The notes beneath the pieces are model-generated. The model had not been told where the DNA came from. It worked only from the letters and a program-made list of their open reading frames with translations, and searched no databases. From positions 1 through 28,009 of IMG/VR virus record IMGVR_UViG_3300036977_000180: a DNA stretch of 28,009 bases; one strand, given 5' to 3'. Position 1 is the first letter of the stretch; every line of letters starts with the position of its first letter. Origin of the DNA: a virus. Below are positions 7,184 through 14,402 of the stretch, piece by piece. The translations under genes and the position numbers were made by a program.

Positions 7184-7460
7184 CACCCGACCGAGCAAGC
7201 GCCGCCTGAATAGCCTGTTGTTGATCCAGTAGCCGTTTACTCGCAGCATCCTCTGGGTCAATAGCTTCCAGTGACCCGGCGCATCGTTCAATATCCGCTT
7301 GCAACCCCCGCGCTGACCGTCGCAAATCCGCCGTCATTCCTAAAATACCTACCAGCAACCAACTGACCGCATGACTGCATGACAGCGCGTTTGCCAGCGC
7401 CTTCATCCCGGCCAGCGCCGCATCTATAGCCACTTCTTGCCGTTCATCGATAGCGATCAT
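7119..7460 (-). CDS. First gene of the toxin-antitoxin-like cassette, hypothetical
   Basis: 113 residues from ATG 7460, with a good GGAG site eight bases upstream, the best ribosome site in the cassette. It contains a hydrophobic helix (AVSWLLVGILGM) followed by helical, charged sequence (LRRSARGLQADIERC, SKRLLDQQQAIQAALARS). It may be the antitoxin or a third component. The C-terminal residues in this frame look out of frame, as noted for the overlapping gene. No family was recognised. Confidence 0.5.
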   Translation of the reverse strand: MIAIDERQEVAIDAALAGMKALANALSCSHAVSWLLVGILGMTADLRRSARGLQADIERCAGSLEAIDPEDAASKRLLDQQQAIQAALARSGDAGDDCASCGFGPGATVVAGA

Positions 7461-7485
7461 CGTCCGATCTCCTACGGTTTAATCA

Positions 7486-7502
7486 CGCTTGCAGTTTAAG
7501 CG
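7486..7502 (-). promoter_or_regulatory. Inverted repeat upstream of the toxin-antitoxin-like cassette (candidate operator)
   Basis: CGCTT and AAGCG arms surround a 7-base spacer, about 25 bases upstream of the cassette's first ATG. Such dyads are common autoregulatory sites of toxin-antitoxin operons. A convincing -10/-35 pair is not visible, so the promoter is not placed. Confidence 0.35.
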
Positions 7503-7507
7503 ATTCC

Positions 7508-7534
7508 CCGCCAGTCGTGACAGTAGACTGGCGG
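7508..7534 (+). promoter_or_regulatory. GTCGTGAC element, copy C (best inverted repeat)
   Basis: The core is at 7514-7521. Perfect 9-bp arms, CCGCCAGTC (7508-7516) and GACTGGCGG (7526-7534), flank GTGACAGTA. The right arm ends two bases before the ATG of the connector gene at 7537, leaving no room for a normal Shine-Dalgarno outside the element. It restarts plus-strand expression after the minus-strand cassette. Confidence 0.75.
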
Positions 7535-7536
7535 GC

Positions 7537-8643
7537 ATGAACCCACTGACCCTGACCCCCGGCCAACCCGCCGAACTCGCCCTGACCCTGCGCCGCAACG
7601 CCAGCGCCTGGCCGATACCCGATGGCGCAATCGTTGCTGGCAGCCTTGTCTCTGCTAGTGACCCGACGATTGTCCTGATTCCGACTCCCATAATCATGTC
7701 GGACTATCCCGGCCAGCAGTGGGCTACCGGCGGCGTCACCATCACCTACAGCGCCGCACACACCGCTGCACTCACTCCTGGCCCGGTATTGCTGCTTGTA
7801 ATGGTGCAGCCGCCCATCCTCGGCGCTCCGCTGGAAATGTTTTATTTCCCGGTTGAAGTCGCTATCCCCGCCGATCTCAGCCCGCTGTTTGTCCGTGGCC
7901 CCGCCCTCGCCAGTTTGCGCCAGGACAGGCTGCTGAACGTGATCCAGACCTATGCGCCCGGCGCAACCTTTAGCGACGACTACCTCTGGGCCAAATTGCG
8001 CGCCGCCGAGGCCGACGCCGAACGGCAACTGCGGGTGTTTTTCAGCCCGGTTGAGATCATCCCGCAAGGCAGCCCCGAAGACACCGCCGCCCTCGACGCC
8101 GCGAATGTGCGCTGGATCGAGGAACCCGGCTACGATTTTGACCCCGATCTGTTCCAAGGGGAAACCTGGGGACTGATCGAAACCCGCCAGCGCCCGATTA
8201 TCCGCATCGATTCAATTTACTTTGCCTGGCCGGCCCCCGGCATGGGCGTCGCTTTCACCGTCCCCGACTCCTGGCTACGGATCGACAAGAAGTACGGACG
8301 GTTGAACCTGGTGCCGACCCAGAACCTGCTGACCTTGCCCCTCAACACCTTCATCCTGAGCGCCCTGAGTGGCGGGCGATCCGTGCCCCTCATGATGCAG
8401 ATCCGTTATGCCGCCGGCCTGAAAAACGCCGCCCGCGACTATCCCGATCTGGCCGATCTGGTGCAGAAAATGGCGGTACTGAACCTGCTGGCCGATCTGT
8501 TTTTACCCCAATCCGGCAGCATCAGCGCCGATGGCCTCAGTCAATCCATGAGTCTCGACCTGGACAAATACCAGCAAAGCGTTAAAGACCGGCTGGAAAC
8601 TTTGCGCCAGGCGATTCATGGCGTCCGTCATATGGTGTTTTAA
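7537..8643 (+). CDS. Head-tail connector (gp6-like) protein with an extended N-terminal beta domain
   Basis: 368 residues from ATG 7537; an in-frame start at 7489 lies upstream of the regulatory element and is unlikely. The N-terminal half (about 1-125) is a beta-rich domain. The C-terminal half resembles phage connector proteins: FSDDYLWAKLRAAEADAERQL, then a beta region (YGRLNLVPTQNLLTL), IRYAAGLKNAARDYPDLADLV and a Ser-rich helical end (SLDLDKYQQSVKDRLETL). Such proteins form a ring below the portal that joins head to tail. First gene of the neck module; the stop is two bases before the next ATG. Confidence 0.65.
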   Translation: MNPLTLTPGQPAELALTLRRNASAWPIPDGAIVAGSLVSASDPTIVLIPTPIIMSDYPGQQWATGGVTITYSAAHTAALTPGPVLLLVMVQPPILGAPLEMFYFPVEVAIPADLSPLFVRGPALASLRQDRLLNVIQTYAPGATFSDDYLWAKLRAAEADAERQLRVFFSPVEIIPQGSPEDTAALDAANVRWIEEPGYDFDPDLFQGETWGLIETRQRPIIRIDSIYFAWPAPGMGVAFTVPDSWLRIDKKYGRLNLVPTQNLLTLPLNTFILSALSGGRSVPLMMQIRYAAGLKNAARDYPDLADLVQKMAVLNLLADLFLPQSGSISADGLSQSMSLDLDKYQQSVKDRLETLRQAIHGVRHMVF

Positions 8644-8645
8644 TC

Positions 8646-9035
8646 ATGTCCGATCTCGATAAAGAACCCACCACCCGCCGCCCGGTCATCAACTGGCCGG
8701 AGCGCATCTCTAAACTGGAAATTTGTCAAGGCGATCTCAAGGAAATGATCGTGGCGATGAATGAAACGATGCAGCAGGCCATGTTCCGCAACGCGGAATC
8801 CAACGAGCGCATTGCGGCGCACCTTGAACAATCAAGACGGATCTGGGATCGAGTTGACGAACTGGAACATACCATTAACGAGCTAGATAAAGCCCTGATC
8901 GAATTGCGGGCGCAAAACCGGCAACTATTGGATTTTTCAGCCGGCATCAAAAAAGCCGGGTGGATTTTTATCACCTGCGGCGGCGTAGTTTTATGGTGGA
9001 TCATTCAGCGATGGGTGGAACAACATGGGCGCTAA
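8646..9035 (+). CDS. Coiled-coil protein with C-terminal membrane helix (XhlA-like)
   Basis: 129 residues. Residues about 18-97 are charged and heptad-like (LEICQGDLKEMIVAMNE, VDELEHTINELDKALIEL); residues about 103-121 are one hydrophobic helix (WIFITCGGVVLWWIIQRW). The layout resembles XhlA-type and i-spanin-like phage membrane proteins, which act in lysis or at the membrane during entry. Here it sits among connector genes, not in the lysis group at 20 kb, so the role is open. It overlaps the next gene by 11 bases. Confidence 0.6.
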   Translation: MSDLDKEPTTRRPVINWPERISKLEICQGDLKEMIVAMNETMQQAMFRNAESNERIAAHLEQSRRIWDRVDELEHTINELDKALIELRAQNRQLLDFSAGIKKAGWIFITCGGVVLWWIIQRWVEQHGR

Positions 9036-9231
9036 ATTTTACTGGTTGATATTCTGCGGGTTTGCCGTTTTGCTGACCTTGCAGGCAATTCATTACCTGG
9101 AATTCCAAGGCCGGATGACCCAGTTTGTCTCGAAAGGCCCGCGTTTTACGGCGCATGACGGACAGTTGCTGTGCGAGCGAGTCCAGGCGCTTGAGAAGAA
9201 TCCGCAACCGTGTGCGTTTGCGCCGAAATAA
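9025..9231 (+). CDS. Small single-pass membrane protein
   Basis: 68 residues from ATG 9025. One N-terminal transmembrane helix (FYWLIFCGFAVLLTLQAI) is followed by a short soluble tail with two Cys (LLCERV, PCAF). It overlaps the coiled-coil membrane protein, so the two are probably translated together and may act together at the inner membrane. No family was recognised; holin-like or spanin-like roles are possible. Confidence 0.55.
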   Translation: MGAKFYWLIFCGFAVLLTLQAIHYLEFQGRMTQFVSKGPRFTAHDGQLLCERVQALEKNPQPCAFAPK

Positions 9232-9234
9232 ACC

Positions 9235-10071
9235 ATGAACGCCGCGATCCTGTTCTTTAAAGCGCGGCGCTTTAAGGATCAGCCGGGCTATACCTTTCGG
9301 GTTCATCGCTGGCATTCCATGCTGCCGAATGGGGAACGGGGCGGCGGATCATCATCTTCGGCTATTCCGTCGCCTTTCAAACCCGATCCAGCGCAGGCGG
9401 AAGCGTTTAGACTGAATCTGGATCGAGCGATGACCAGCCGGCAGTCTAATGTCGATGCTATTACAGTTGGGCCAACCCCCGCTGTATTACAGGCACTCGG
9501 TGCGCCGCAATTACCCATATCAATTACGCGAGATGTAGTACGCAAGGCCACCAATGGCGTTAAACATGCCGTGTCCATCGCCATTATTCGACAATTGCCG
9601 GAACTGCTGGCTAATCCAATCATGGTGTTTAATTCAGCGCCAAATCCAGAGCGAATCAACCATACTGTCGAAGAAAATAGTTTAGTTGTACTGATTGATG
9701 CTGTTGATGAACAAGGTGCGCCTATTATTGCGGCAATACACTTTCAGCAACACGAAAAACGGCATGAAGTAAATCGTGTTGCCAGCGTTTACGGAAAAGA
9801 TCGAGCAGGCGTCATTGTTTCCTGGATGAAAGAAGGTTTGCTGCGATACCGCCAGACGCAAAAATGCCTTGAGTGGTTCCAGTCCAGAAGGCTCCAATTG
9901 CCCAAGGAGGGAACAACGCAAGGCACTGAGACAAGGATACTCACTGAAACCGACATCGTCAAGCTGCCCGCCCCACTTACCAAAACCTGGCCCTTGCCGC
10001 CCGGCGTGTTGATCCTGATCTTCAAATCCTCAAGGCGTTGCAGCCATGAAACTTTCCCCCGCCCGCTTTAA
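9235..10071 (+). CDS. MuF C-terminal/PBECR nuclease-like effector
   Basis: 278 residues. Residues 5-22 form a leader (ILFFKARRFKDQPGYTFR) shared with the protein at 10720-11433. A Ser/Pro linker follows. Residues about 95-240 fit the phage MuF C-terminal (Barnase-EndoU-ColicinE5/D-RelE-like, PBECR) family: AIIRQLPELLANPIMVFNS, VVLIDAVDEQGAPIIAAIHF, HEVNRVASVYGKD, GLLRYRQTQK and a late ILTETDIV. Members are predicted RNases often attached to virion proteins and thought to be injected with DNA. It is AT-richer than its neighbours in the middle. Its end overlaps the next gene by 26 bases. Nuclease activity and injection are inferred. Confidence 0.7.
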   Translation: MNAAILFFKARRFKDQPGYTFRVHRWHSMLPNGERGGGSSSSAIPSPFKPDPAQAEAFRLNLDRAMTSRQSNVDAITVGPTPAVLQALGAPQLPISITRDVVRKATNGVKHAVSIAIIRQLPELLANPIMVFNSAPNPERINHTVEENSLVVLIDAVDEQGAPIIAAIHFQQHEKRHEVNRVASVYGKDRAGVIVSWMKEGLLRYRQTQKCLEWFQSRRLQLPKEGTTQGTETRILTETDIVKLPAPLTKTWPLPPGVLILIFKSSRRCSHETFPRPL

Positions 10072-10714
10072 CGCCCTACTCCTGCACCTCGGTCAAGACG
10101 TGCAGTGGCGACGCGCCTATGCCTGCCCCTGCCGCGACCCGGACAGCGGCGCGGCCCGGCAAGGCTGCCCGCACTGCCTCGGCAAAGGCAAAAGCTGGAC
10201 AGCATCCGTCCCGGCCTATGTCGGCCTGACCGGTATGCAGCGGCAACGCCAGTGGGCACAAATGGGACTGTGGGAAGCCGGCGATGTCGTCGTCACCCTG
10301 CCCAGCGACTCGCCGATTTACGCCATTGGTGAAACCGACCGGGTAGCGTTCACCGACAGTAGCGACGCCTTCAGCATCAACCTGACCCACGGTCAGAACG
10401 ACGCGATCATGCCCTGGGCAGTGACCCAAGTGGATCGGCTGTACTGGCTCGACCCGGACACCGGCCTGGAAGTCGAAGGGGCGCTGCCCACGGTTGACCC
10501 GATCACCCACGTCTCGACCTGGACAGTCCCTGACCCGCTGTTGCCCCCGCCGGCGCTGCTGGAACCGCCTGCCGATATGCAGTACAGCCTGACCGGGCGC
10601 AAGTTGCCGGAGTTTTTCGTCTGGGGCGACCTGGTGCAGACCCGCCACCATCACAGCGGTTTCAATTTGCCCCGGCACGTCGTGCTGCGCCGGTTTGACC
10701 TGTTCGGCAAGTGA
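10046..10714 (+). CDS. Cys-cluster head-tail joining-type protein
   Basis: 222 residues from ATG 10046. A four-Cys cluster at residues 27-44 (CPCRDPDSGAARQGCPHC, then GKG) looks like a zinc knuckle; a beta-rich body follows. The protein lies between the connector gene and the gp10-like neck gene, so a neck or head-completion role is likely. The two effector-like genes flank it directly on both sides. I do not recognise a named family with certainty. Confidence 0.6.
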   Translation: MKLSPARFNALLLHLGQDVQWRRAYACPCRDPDSGAARQGCPHCLGKGKSWTASVPAYVGLTGMQRQRQWAQMGLWEAGDVVVTLPSDSPIYAIGETDRVAFTDSSDAFSINLTHGQNDAIMPWAVTQVDRLYWLDPDTGLEVEGALPTVDPITHVSTWTVPDPLLPPPALLEPPADMQYSLTGRKLPEFFVWGDLVQTRHHHSGFNLPRHVVLRRFDLFGK

Positions 10715-10719
10715 CCGTG

Positions 10720-11433
10720 ATGCTGAATTTAGCCGCTTGGCAGTTGCCACTCGAAGCCCGTATCCTGTTTTTCAAAGCGACCTTCAAGAATCAGCCGGGC
10801 TATGCGTTGCGCGGCCCGCACGGCAAGCGGCGCTGGAGAAAAACGGTGATGGGCCAACGACCGGGCTTGTTTGATTTGCCTGACTTAGAAGCCGTCAAGC
10901 TGACAGGGCAGGAAATCTCTGGAAGCCAGCAACCCTGGGCGTTACGTCAAACGGTCAAAGAATGGGCGCAACGCTATCGCGGTAAGGCGTTTATCAATCA
11001 GGATACCGGACAACACTTAACGATTGGAAAGGAAGGCTATCGTCATTTGTTTGGCGGAAACAAGACGCCTAGCGAACTTCAAGCGGTTGCTGCATTGCCC
11101 GCGTTGCTGGAAAAAGCAGTGCTGGCCGATGTTCACGAAGACCGCAAAAACGAATCGCAAGTGCTAGAGATGTGGCGATTCTATGCGCCGTTAATGTTGA
11201 ACGGGCAACTTCAGCGCATGAAAATGACGGTTAAGGTTAGAAAAGACGGCGCACATCAATTTCACGAACTTGATGCGCTAGAAATAGAACATCCTGCCGT
11301 CAATGCCCGTGAGGTCGTGGCTGTTTCCAGTTCGACTCCCTACCACGGACGCCCGGCAGGACTGATGATTAGTATAGCCGATCTGTTGCGCGGCGCAATC
11401 CGCGACAGCGACCATCAGCCGTTTAAGCCATGA
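10720..11433 (+). CDS. LPD3-like polyvalent-protein domain protein
   Basis: About 237 residues from ATG 10720; a GTG at 10711 in the same frame overlaps the previous stop and is possible. Residues 15-31 (ILFFKATFKNQPGYALR) repeat the leader of the nuclease-like protein at 9235, with similar DNA. Residues about 80-180 resemble the large polyvalent-protein-associated domain 3: KAFINQDTGQHLTIGKEGYRH, LPALLEKAVL, and a beta stretch (MKMTVKVRKDGAHQFHELD). LPD domains occur in phage and plasmid proteins thought to travel with DNA into the host. It ends with an ATGA overlap with the next gene. Function is unknown; the domain call is by pattern. Confidence 0.65.
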   Translation: MLNLAAWQLPLEARILFFKATFKNQPGYALRGPHGKRRWRKTVMGQRPGLFDLPDLEAVKLTGQEISGSQQPWALRQTVKEWAQRYRGKAFINQDTGQHLTIGKEGYRHLFGGNKTPSELQAVAALPALLEKAVLADVHEDRKNESQVLEMWRFYAPLMLNGQLQRMKMTVKVRKDGAHQFHELDALEIEHPAVNAREVVAVSSSTPYHGRPAGLMISIADLLRGAIRDSDHQPFKP

Positions 11434-12299
11434 GTAGCTACAGCATCGGGATCACCATCGCGCTGCCGCCGGATATTCCCTTCGGCCCGGACACCTTCCA
11501 GACTCTGGCCGGCGCAGTGGCCCAAATGGCGCAAGACGCAAAAGCCCGCTGGCTGGCCTATGCCCAGGGCGAACCGCTACCCAACGGCCAAGTGATTGGC
11601 GTCCGCAGTGGCACCTACCATCGCAGCATTCAACTGGAACAGATCGGCCCGTTTCACTATCGGGTTTTTTCCAATCTGGCCTATGCCGAGGCGATAGAGA
11701 CCGGTAGCCCGGAACGCGACATGAAGAAGATGCTGGACAGCAGTTTGAAAGTCCGGCGCACCAAGGACGGCAAGCGGTACCTGATTATCCCCTTTCGCTG
11801 GGGTACGCCCGACACAGTGACTTTCGGCAACAACACTATGCCGAAAGCCGTGCATGATTTTTTCAAGCCGCAAGGCGTCGCCCGCAGCCGGATTATCAGC
11901 CTCGGTCGGCGTGAATCAGGTACCGGTGCCTACGACATCAAAACCCGCCAGCCGGTACTTGTCCCGCGTCGCCAATATGAATGGGGTACGCGCCTGACGC
12001 AACAGCACCTCGGCGCAATGGGGATTGGCACTCAATTTAAGGGAAAGAACTACAAAACTCACCCGATGGCCGGTATGACCAACTTCCGCAAGCCCGACGC
12101 CCGTGGCGGTAAAGCACACTCGAAGTACCTAACCTTCCGGGTGATGACCGAGGATTCCACCGGCTGGAAAGCGCCTGCCATTCCCGGCAAGTACCCGGCC
12201 AAGACGGTCGCGGAGATGTTCAAGCCGATTGCAGAACAAGCCTTCAAAAAGGCGCTGGAAGAAGATGTGCGCAATTATTTAGGTCAGGTCAGAACTTGA
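11430..12299 (+). CDS. HK97 gp10-like neck/tail-completion protein
   Basis: 289 residues. The N-terminal half matches the gp10-like neck family: MAQDAKARWLAYAQG, VRSGTYHRSIQLEQ, and YRVFSNLAYAEAIETGSPERDMKKML. The C-terminal half has a longer insertion ending in a helical tail (KPIAEQAFKKALEEDVRNYL). These proteins complete the head-tail junction and help join the tail. It is the last plus-strand gene before the methyltransferase cassette, which converges on its end with a 12-base gap. Confidence 0.75.
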   Translation: MSSYSIGITIALPPDIPFGPDTFQTLAGAVAQMAQDAKARWLAYAQGEPLPNGQVIGVRSGTYHRSIQLEQIGPFHYRVFSNLAYAEAIETGSPERDMKKMLDSSLKVRRTKDGKRYLIIPFRWGTPDTVTFGNNTMPKAVHDFFKPQGVARSRIISLGRRESGTGAYDIKTRQPVLVPRRQYEWGTRLTQQHLGAMGIGTQFKGKNYKTHPMAGMTNFRKPDARGGKAHSKYLTFRVMTEDSTGWKAPAIPGKYPAKTVAEMFKPIAEQAFKKALEEDVRNYLGQVRT

Positions 12300-12311
12300 A
12301 GGCAATCCGGC

Positions 12312-12506
12312 CTATTTATGTAAAAAAAGGCTATTTGATGGAACCCAATCGCAGGCAATTAAATCAGCCTTGAGTAGCCATCGTGAGATTCTTTCTTCGG
12401 GCGGTACGGATTCTCCCCAATATTCAACAAATAAAGCGTCGTCCATTTCTAATGCGGCTTTTTTCATCTCATTTTCAACAAGTTTCAATGATCGCTCAAA
12501 GTACAC
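12312..12506 (-). CDS. Small hypothetical ORF coupled to the methyltransferase
   Basis: The frame continues to 12722, but that part lies inside the methyltransferase gene. A GTG at 12506 overlaps the methyltransferase stop, giving about 64 residues (SLKLVENEMKKAALEMDD, then ERISRWLLKADLIACDW). ATG 12467 is an alternative, giving 51 residues. Ribosome sites are weak. It may be a small partner gene, or a remnant of a lost restriction endonuclease; neither is shown by motif. Base composition matches the AT-rich cassette. Confidence 0.4.
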   Translation of the reverse strand: MYFERSLKLVENEMKKAALEMDDALFVEYWGESVPPEERISRWLLKADLIACDWVPSNSLFLHK

Positions 12507-13464
12507 GCTCGACAGCTTTAGCAATATGCCATGCCAAAACGGGCGGTACAGCATTACCAACTTGTCGTTCTGTTTCCCGAAGTTTTGAATCAAAAATAAA
12601 ATTATCTGGGAACGACTGAATCCTTGCAGCTTCCCGCATTGAAATACGTCTAGGGAGAGAATAATGAAACTGGATATTCCCATGACACTCAGAACGAATA
12701 GTGTACCCCGGCCTTTCAGCAATCAATTTTCTGTTCCCTTGCTCTGCGCTTTTATTTGCAAGGCTCCAAATGTGGTTAAAATCTTCTTTCATATCGAAAC
12801 CTTCCAAATCGCCAATAGCCTCTTTGGCTGAAATATGATGCTTGCAAACAGGCTCAGGATGAACGAACGCAGGAACGTCCGGTCTGGTTCCAACAATAAA
12901 AACCCGTTCTCGGGTCTGTGGCACGCCATAGTCTGCTGCATGATAAAGGCGATAACTAACTTCGTATCCCAATGCCCTGAAATCTGACAACACCTGCGTT
13001 AAAGATTTTTCGTTATGCCTCATAAGCAAACCCTTAACGTTTTCAGCAACAAAAACCTTCGGGCAAATAATGGATATTGCCTTTACCATTGCTCGATACA
13101 AACCGCTGCGCTTTCCGTCAATACCCGCGCCTTTGCCATTAACGGAAATATCCTGACAAGGGAAACCACCAATCACAACGTCCGTATCTTCTGGTGCATT
13201 AATAAAATTTTTCCAAATATCGCCCTCTATAATATGAGTTCCGATATTTTTTCTGTACGTTCTACACGCGGCGCTGTTAATTTCGTTTGCCCAAATAATA
13301 TCGAAACATGTCTCTTCGTAACGCTTGCCAAGAAACTCAAAGCCACCGATAAACCCCAAGTCCAAGCCGCCACATCCTGAAAATAACGATACAACGGGTA
13401 TCTTTTTTATCCCCGATGTTGGTAGCACGTCCAGACTTCCCCCGTAATACAGCCCATTTTCCAT
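12496..13464 (-). CDS. C5-cytosine DNA methyltransferase
   Basis: 322 residues with all key motifs in order: I SLFSGCGGLDLGF (26-38), IV GGFPCQDIS with catalytic Cys 103, VI ENVKGLL (141-147), VIII QTRERVFIVG (183-192), IX RISMREAARIQSFPD (273-287) and X QVGNAVPP (301-308). It transfers a methyl group from SAM to cytosine C5. The target-recognition region between VIII and IX is short (about 75 residues), so the recognised site cannot be read from the sequence. No restriction enzyme is adjacent, so it is an orphan, probably protecting phage DNA from host restriction. The gene is visibly AT-richer than the flanking phage genes and is on the opposite strand, which points to recent acquisition. 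Confidence 0.95.
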   Translation of the reverse strand: MENGLYYGGSLDVLPTSGIKKIPVVSLFSGCGGLDLGFIGGFEFLGKRYEETCFDIIWANEINSAACRTYRKNIGTHIIEGDIWKNFINAPEDTDVVIGGFPCQDISVNGKGAGIDGKRSGLYRAMVKAISIICPKVFVAENVKGLLMRHNEKSLTQVLSDFRALGYEVSYRLYHAADYGVPQTRERVFIVGTRPDVPAFVHPEPVCKHHISAKEAIGDLEGFDMKEDFNHIWSLANKSAEQGNRKLIAERPGYTIRSECHGNIQFHYSLPRRISMREAARIQSFPDNFIFDSKLRETERQVGNAVPPVLAWHIAKAVERVL

Positions 13465-13501
13465 GACCTAACCTCCCGCCTCGTTGTTCAAATTTGTCCC
13501 C

Positions 13502-13529
13502 ATTATACCCGCCCGCACAGTCGTGACAG
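13502..13529 (-). promoter_or_regulatory. Sigma-70-like promoter of the methyltransferase cassette
   Basis: On the minus strand a perfect -10 TATAAT (13502-13507) lies about 40 bases upstream of the ATG. CTGTCA (13524-13529, four of six matches to TTGACA) is 16 bases further upstream and lies within the GTCGTGAC element. A GGGAGG ribosome site sits before the ATG. The host polymerase could thus express the cassette independently of the late genes. Confidence 0.6.
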
Positions 13530-13540
13530 CACACTGGCGG
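13516..13540 (+). promoter_or_regulatory. GTCGTGAC element, copy D
   Basis: The core is at 13520-13527, followed by AGCACACTGGCGG exactly as in copy B. The left arm is imperfect. The element ends one base before the ATG of the tail gene at 13542, as copy C does before its gene. It marks the right edge of the methyltransferase cassette and overlaps the minus-strand promoter. Confidence 0.75.
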
Positions 13541-13541
13541 C

Positions 13542-14402
13542 ATGAACATCAGCTACCTGCGCTCCCTTCCGATTGGCAACGCCGTCGAACTGCTCCTGGC
13601 GGTTGACGCCGACACCGTCTGGCTGCAACTACTCCGACGCACCGACAACGCCTTTGCTGGCCCCGACGATCCCGGCGCGACGATCATCCATAATGCCGCC
13701 CGGCACGTCACCCCAGAGAACGACCGGCTGTCGCTGCTGGATACCGAAGACATCATCAACGGCGTCCCGCTGTTTTACCAAGCCTACGGCAATGATGGCT
13801 TTGAGTGGATCGCCTCCAGCATCGCCACCGTCACCCCGACCCAGCGCCTGCTGGATCGCAGTATCGACCCCCTGCTGATTGTGCGCGACCGCCTCAAAGC
13901 CGGCCTGCAGGCCGAAGTCGCCGCCGGACGGTTAAAGCCCGCCAGCGCCAAGATTCCGGTCTGGACAGCCCCGCCACAAGCAGAAGTGACCTCATGGCCG
14001 GTCGTGACAGTAAAACTGGACGCCGACCGCAGCGCCGAGCGCGCCATTGGCGAAATGATCGATGCGGACTATCCGCTGGCTGCGCCCGACGACTGGCTGG
14101 AAACCGAGGGCTGGCTGTCGCACGTTACCCTGTCGATTATTGGCTGGTCACAAAACCCGGATGAACGGATCGCCCTGCGCCAGGCATTAAAACGGATCGT
14201 GATCGGCAACCTGCCGATTTTTGCCAGCCTGGGCCTCATTACCCCGGACTGGAGTCAGCAGGACAGCGAAGATTTTGAGACCTTCAAAGCGCCGGTTTAT
14301 CAGACCGTCGGCACCTTCACCTGCCTGGCCCCGTCCATGATCTCCTGGACAACCCCGGCGATTGACCAGATCGATGTGATCGGGAAAGGAACAAACGAAT
14401 GA
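13542..14402 (+). CDS. Tail terminator/tail-completion-like protein
   Basis: 286 residues from ATG 13542, directly behind the regulatory element. The sequence is a mixed alpha/beta protein (DADTVWLQLLRRTD, HVTLSIIGWSQNPDERIALRQALKRIVIGNLPIF) ending in a beta region. Its place immediately before the small protein and the tail sheath, after the gp10-like gene, fits a tail terminator or completion protein that caps the sheath and tube. No diagnostic motif was found, so the role is by gene order. A copy of the GTCGTGAC core lies inside it at 14001. It overlaps the next gene by ATGA. Confidence 0.5.
   Translation: MNISYLRSLPIGNAVELLLAVDADTVWLQLLRRTDNAFAGPDDPGATIIHNAARHVTPENDRLSLLDTEDIINGVPLFYQAYGNDGFEWIASSIATVTPTQRLLDRSIDPLLIVRDRLKAGLQAEVAAGRLKPASAKIPVWTAPPQAEVTSWPVVTVKLDADRSAERAIGEMIDADYPLAAPDDWLETEGWLSHVTLSIIGWSQNPDERIALRQALKRIVIGNLPIFASLGLITPDWSQQDSEDFETFKAPVYQTVGTFTCLAPSMISWTTPAIDQIDVIGKGTNE
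13997..14020 (+). promoter_or_regulatory. GTCGTGAC core inside a coding region, copy E
   Basis: The core is at 14001-14008, followed by AGTAAAACTGGA. It resembles copies C and H, with one extra base before ACTGG. It is in-frame coding for part of the tail gene, so it may be a chance match or an internal promoter/operator. Confidence 0.4.

Noticed and set aside
12507-12722. Upstream part of the minus-strand ORF that overlaps the methyltransferase C-terminus
   Set aside because: It is out of frame with strongly conserved methyltransferase motifs IX and X; only the part beyond the stop is plausible.
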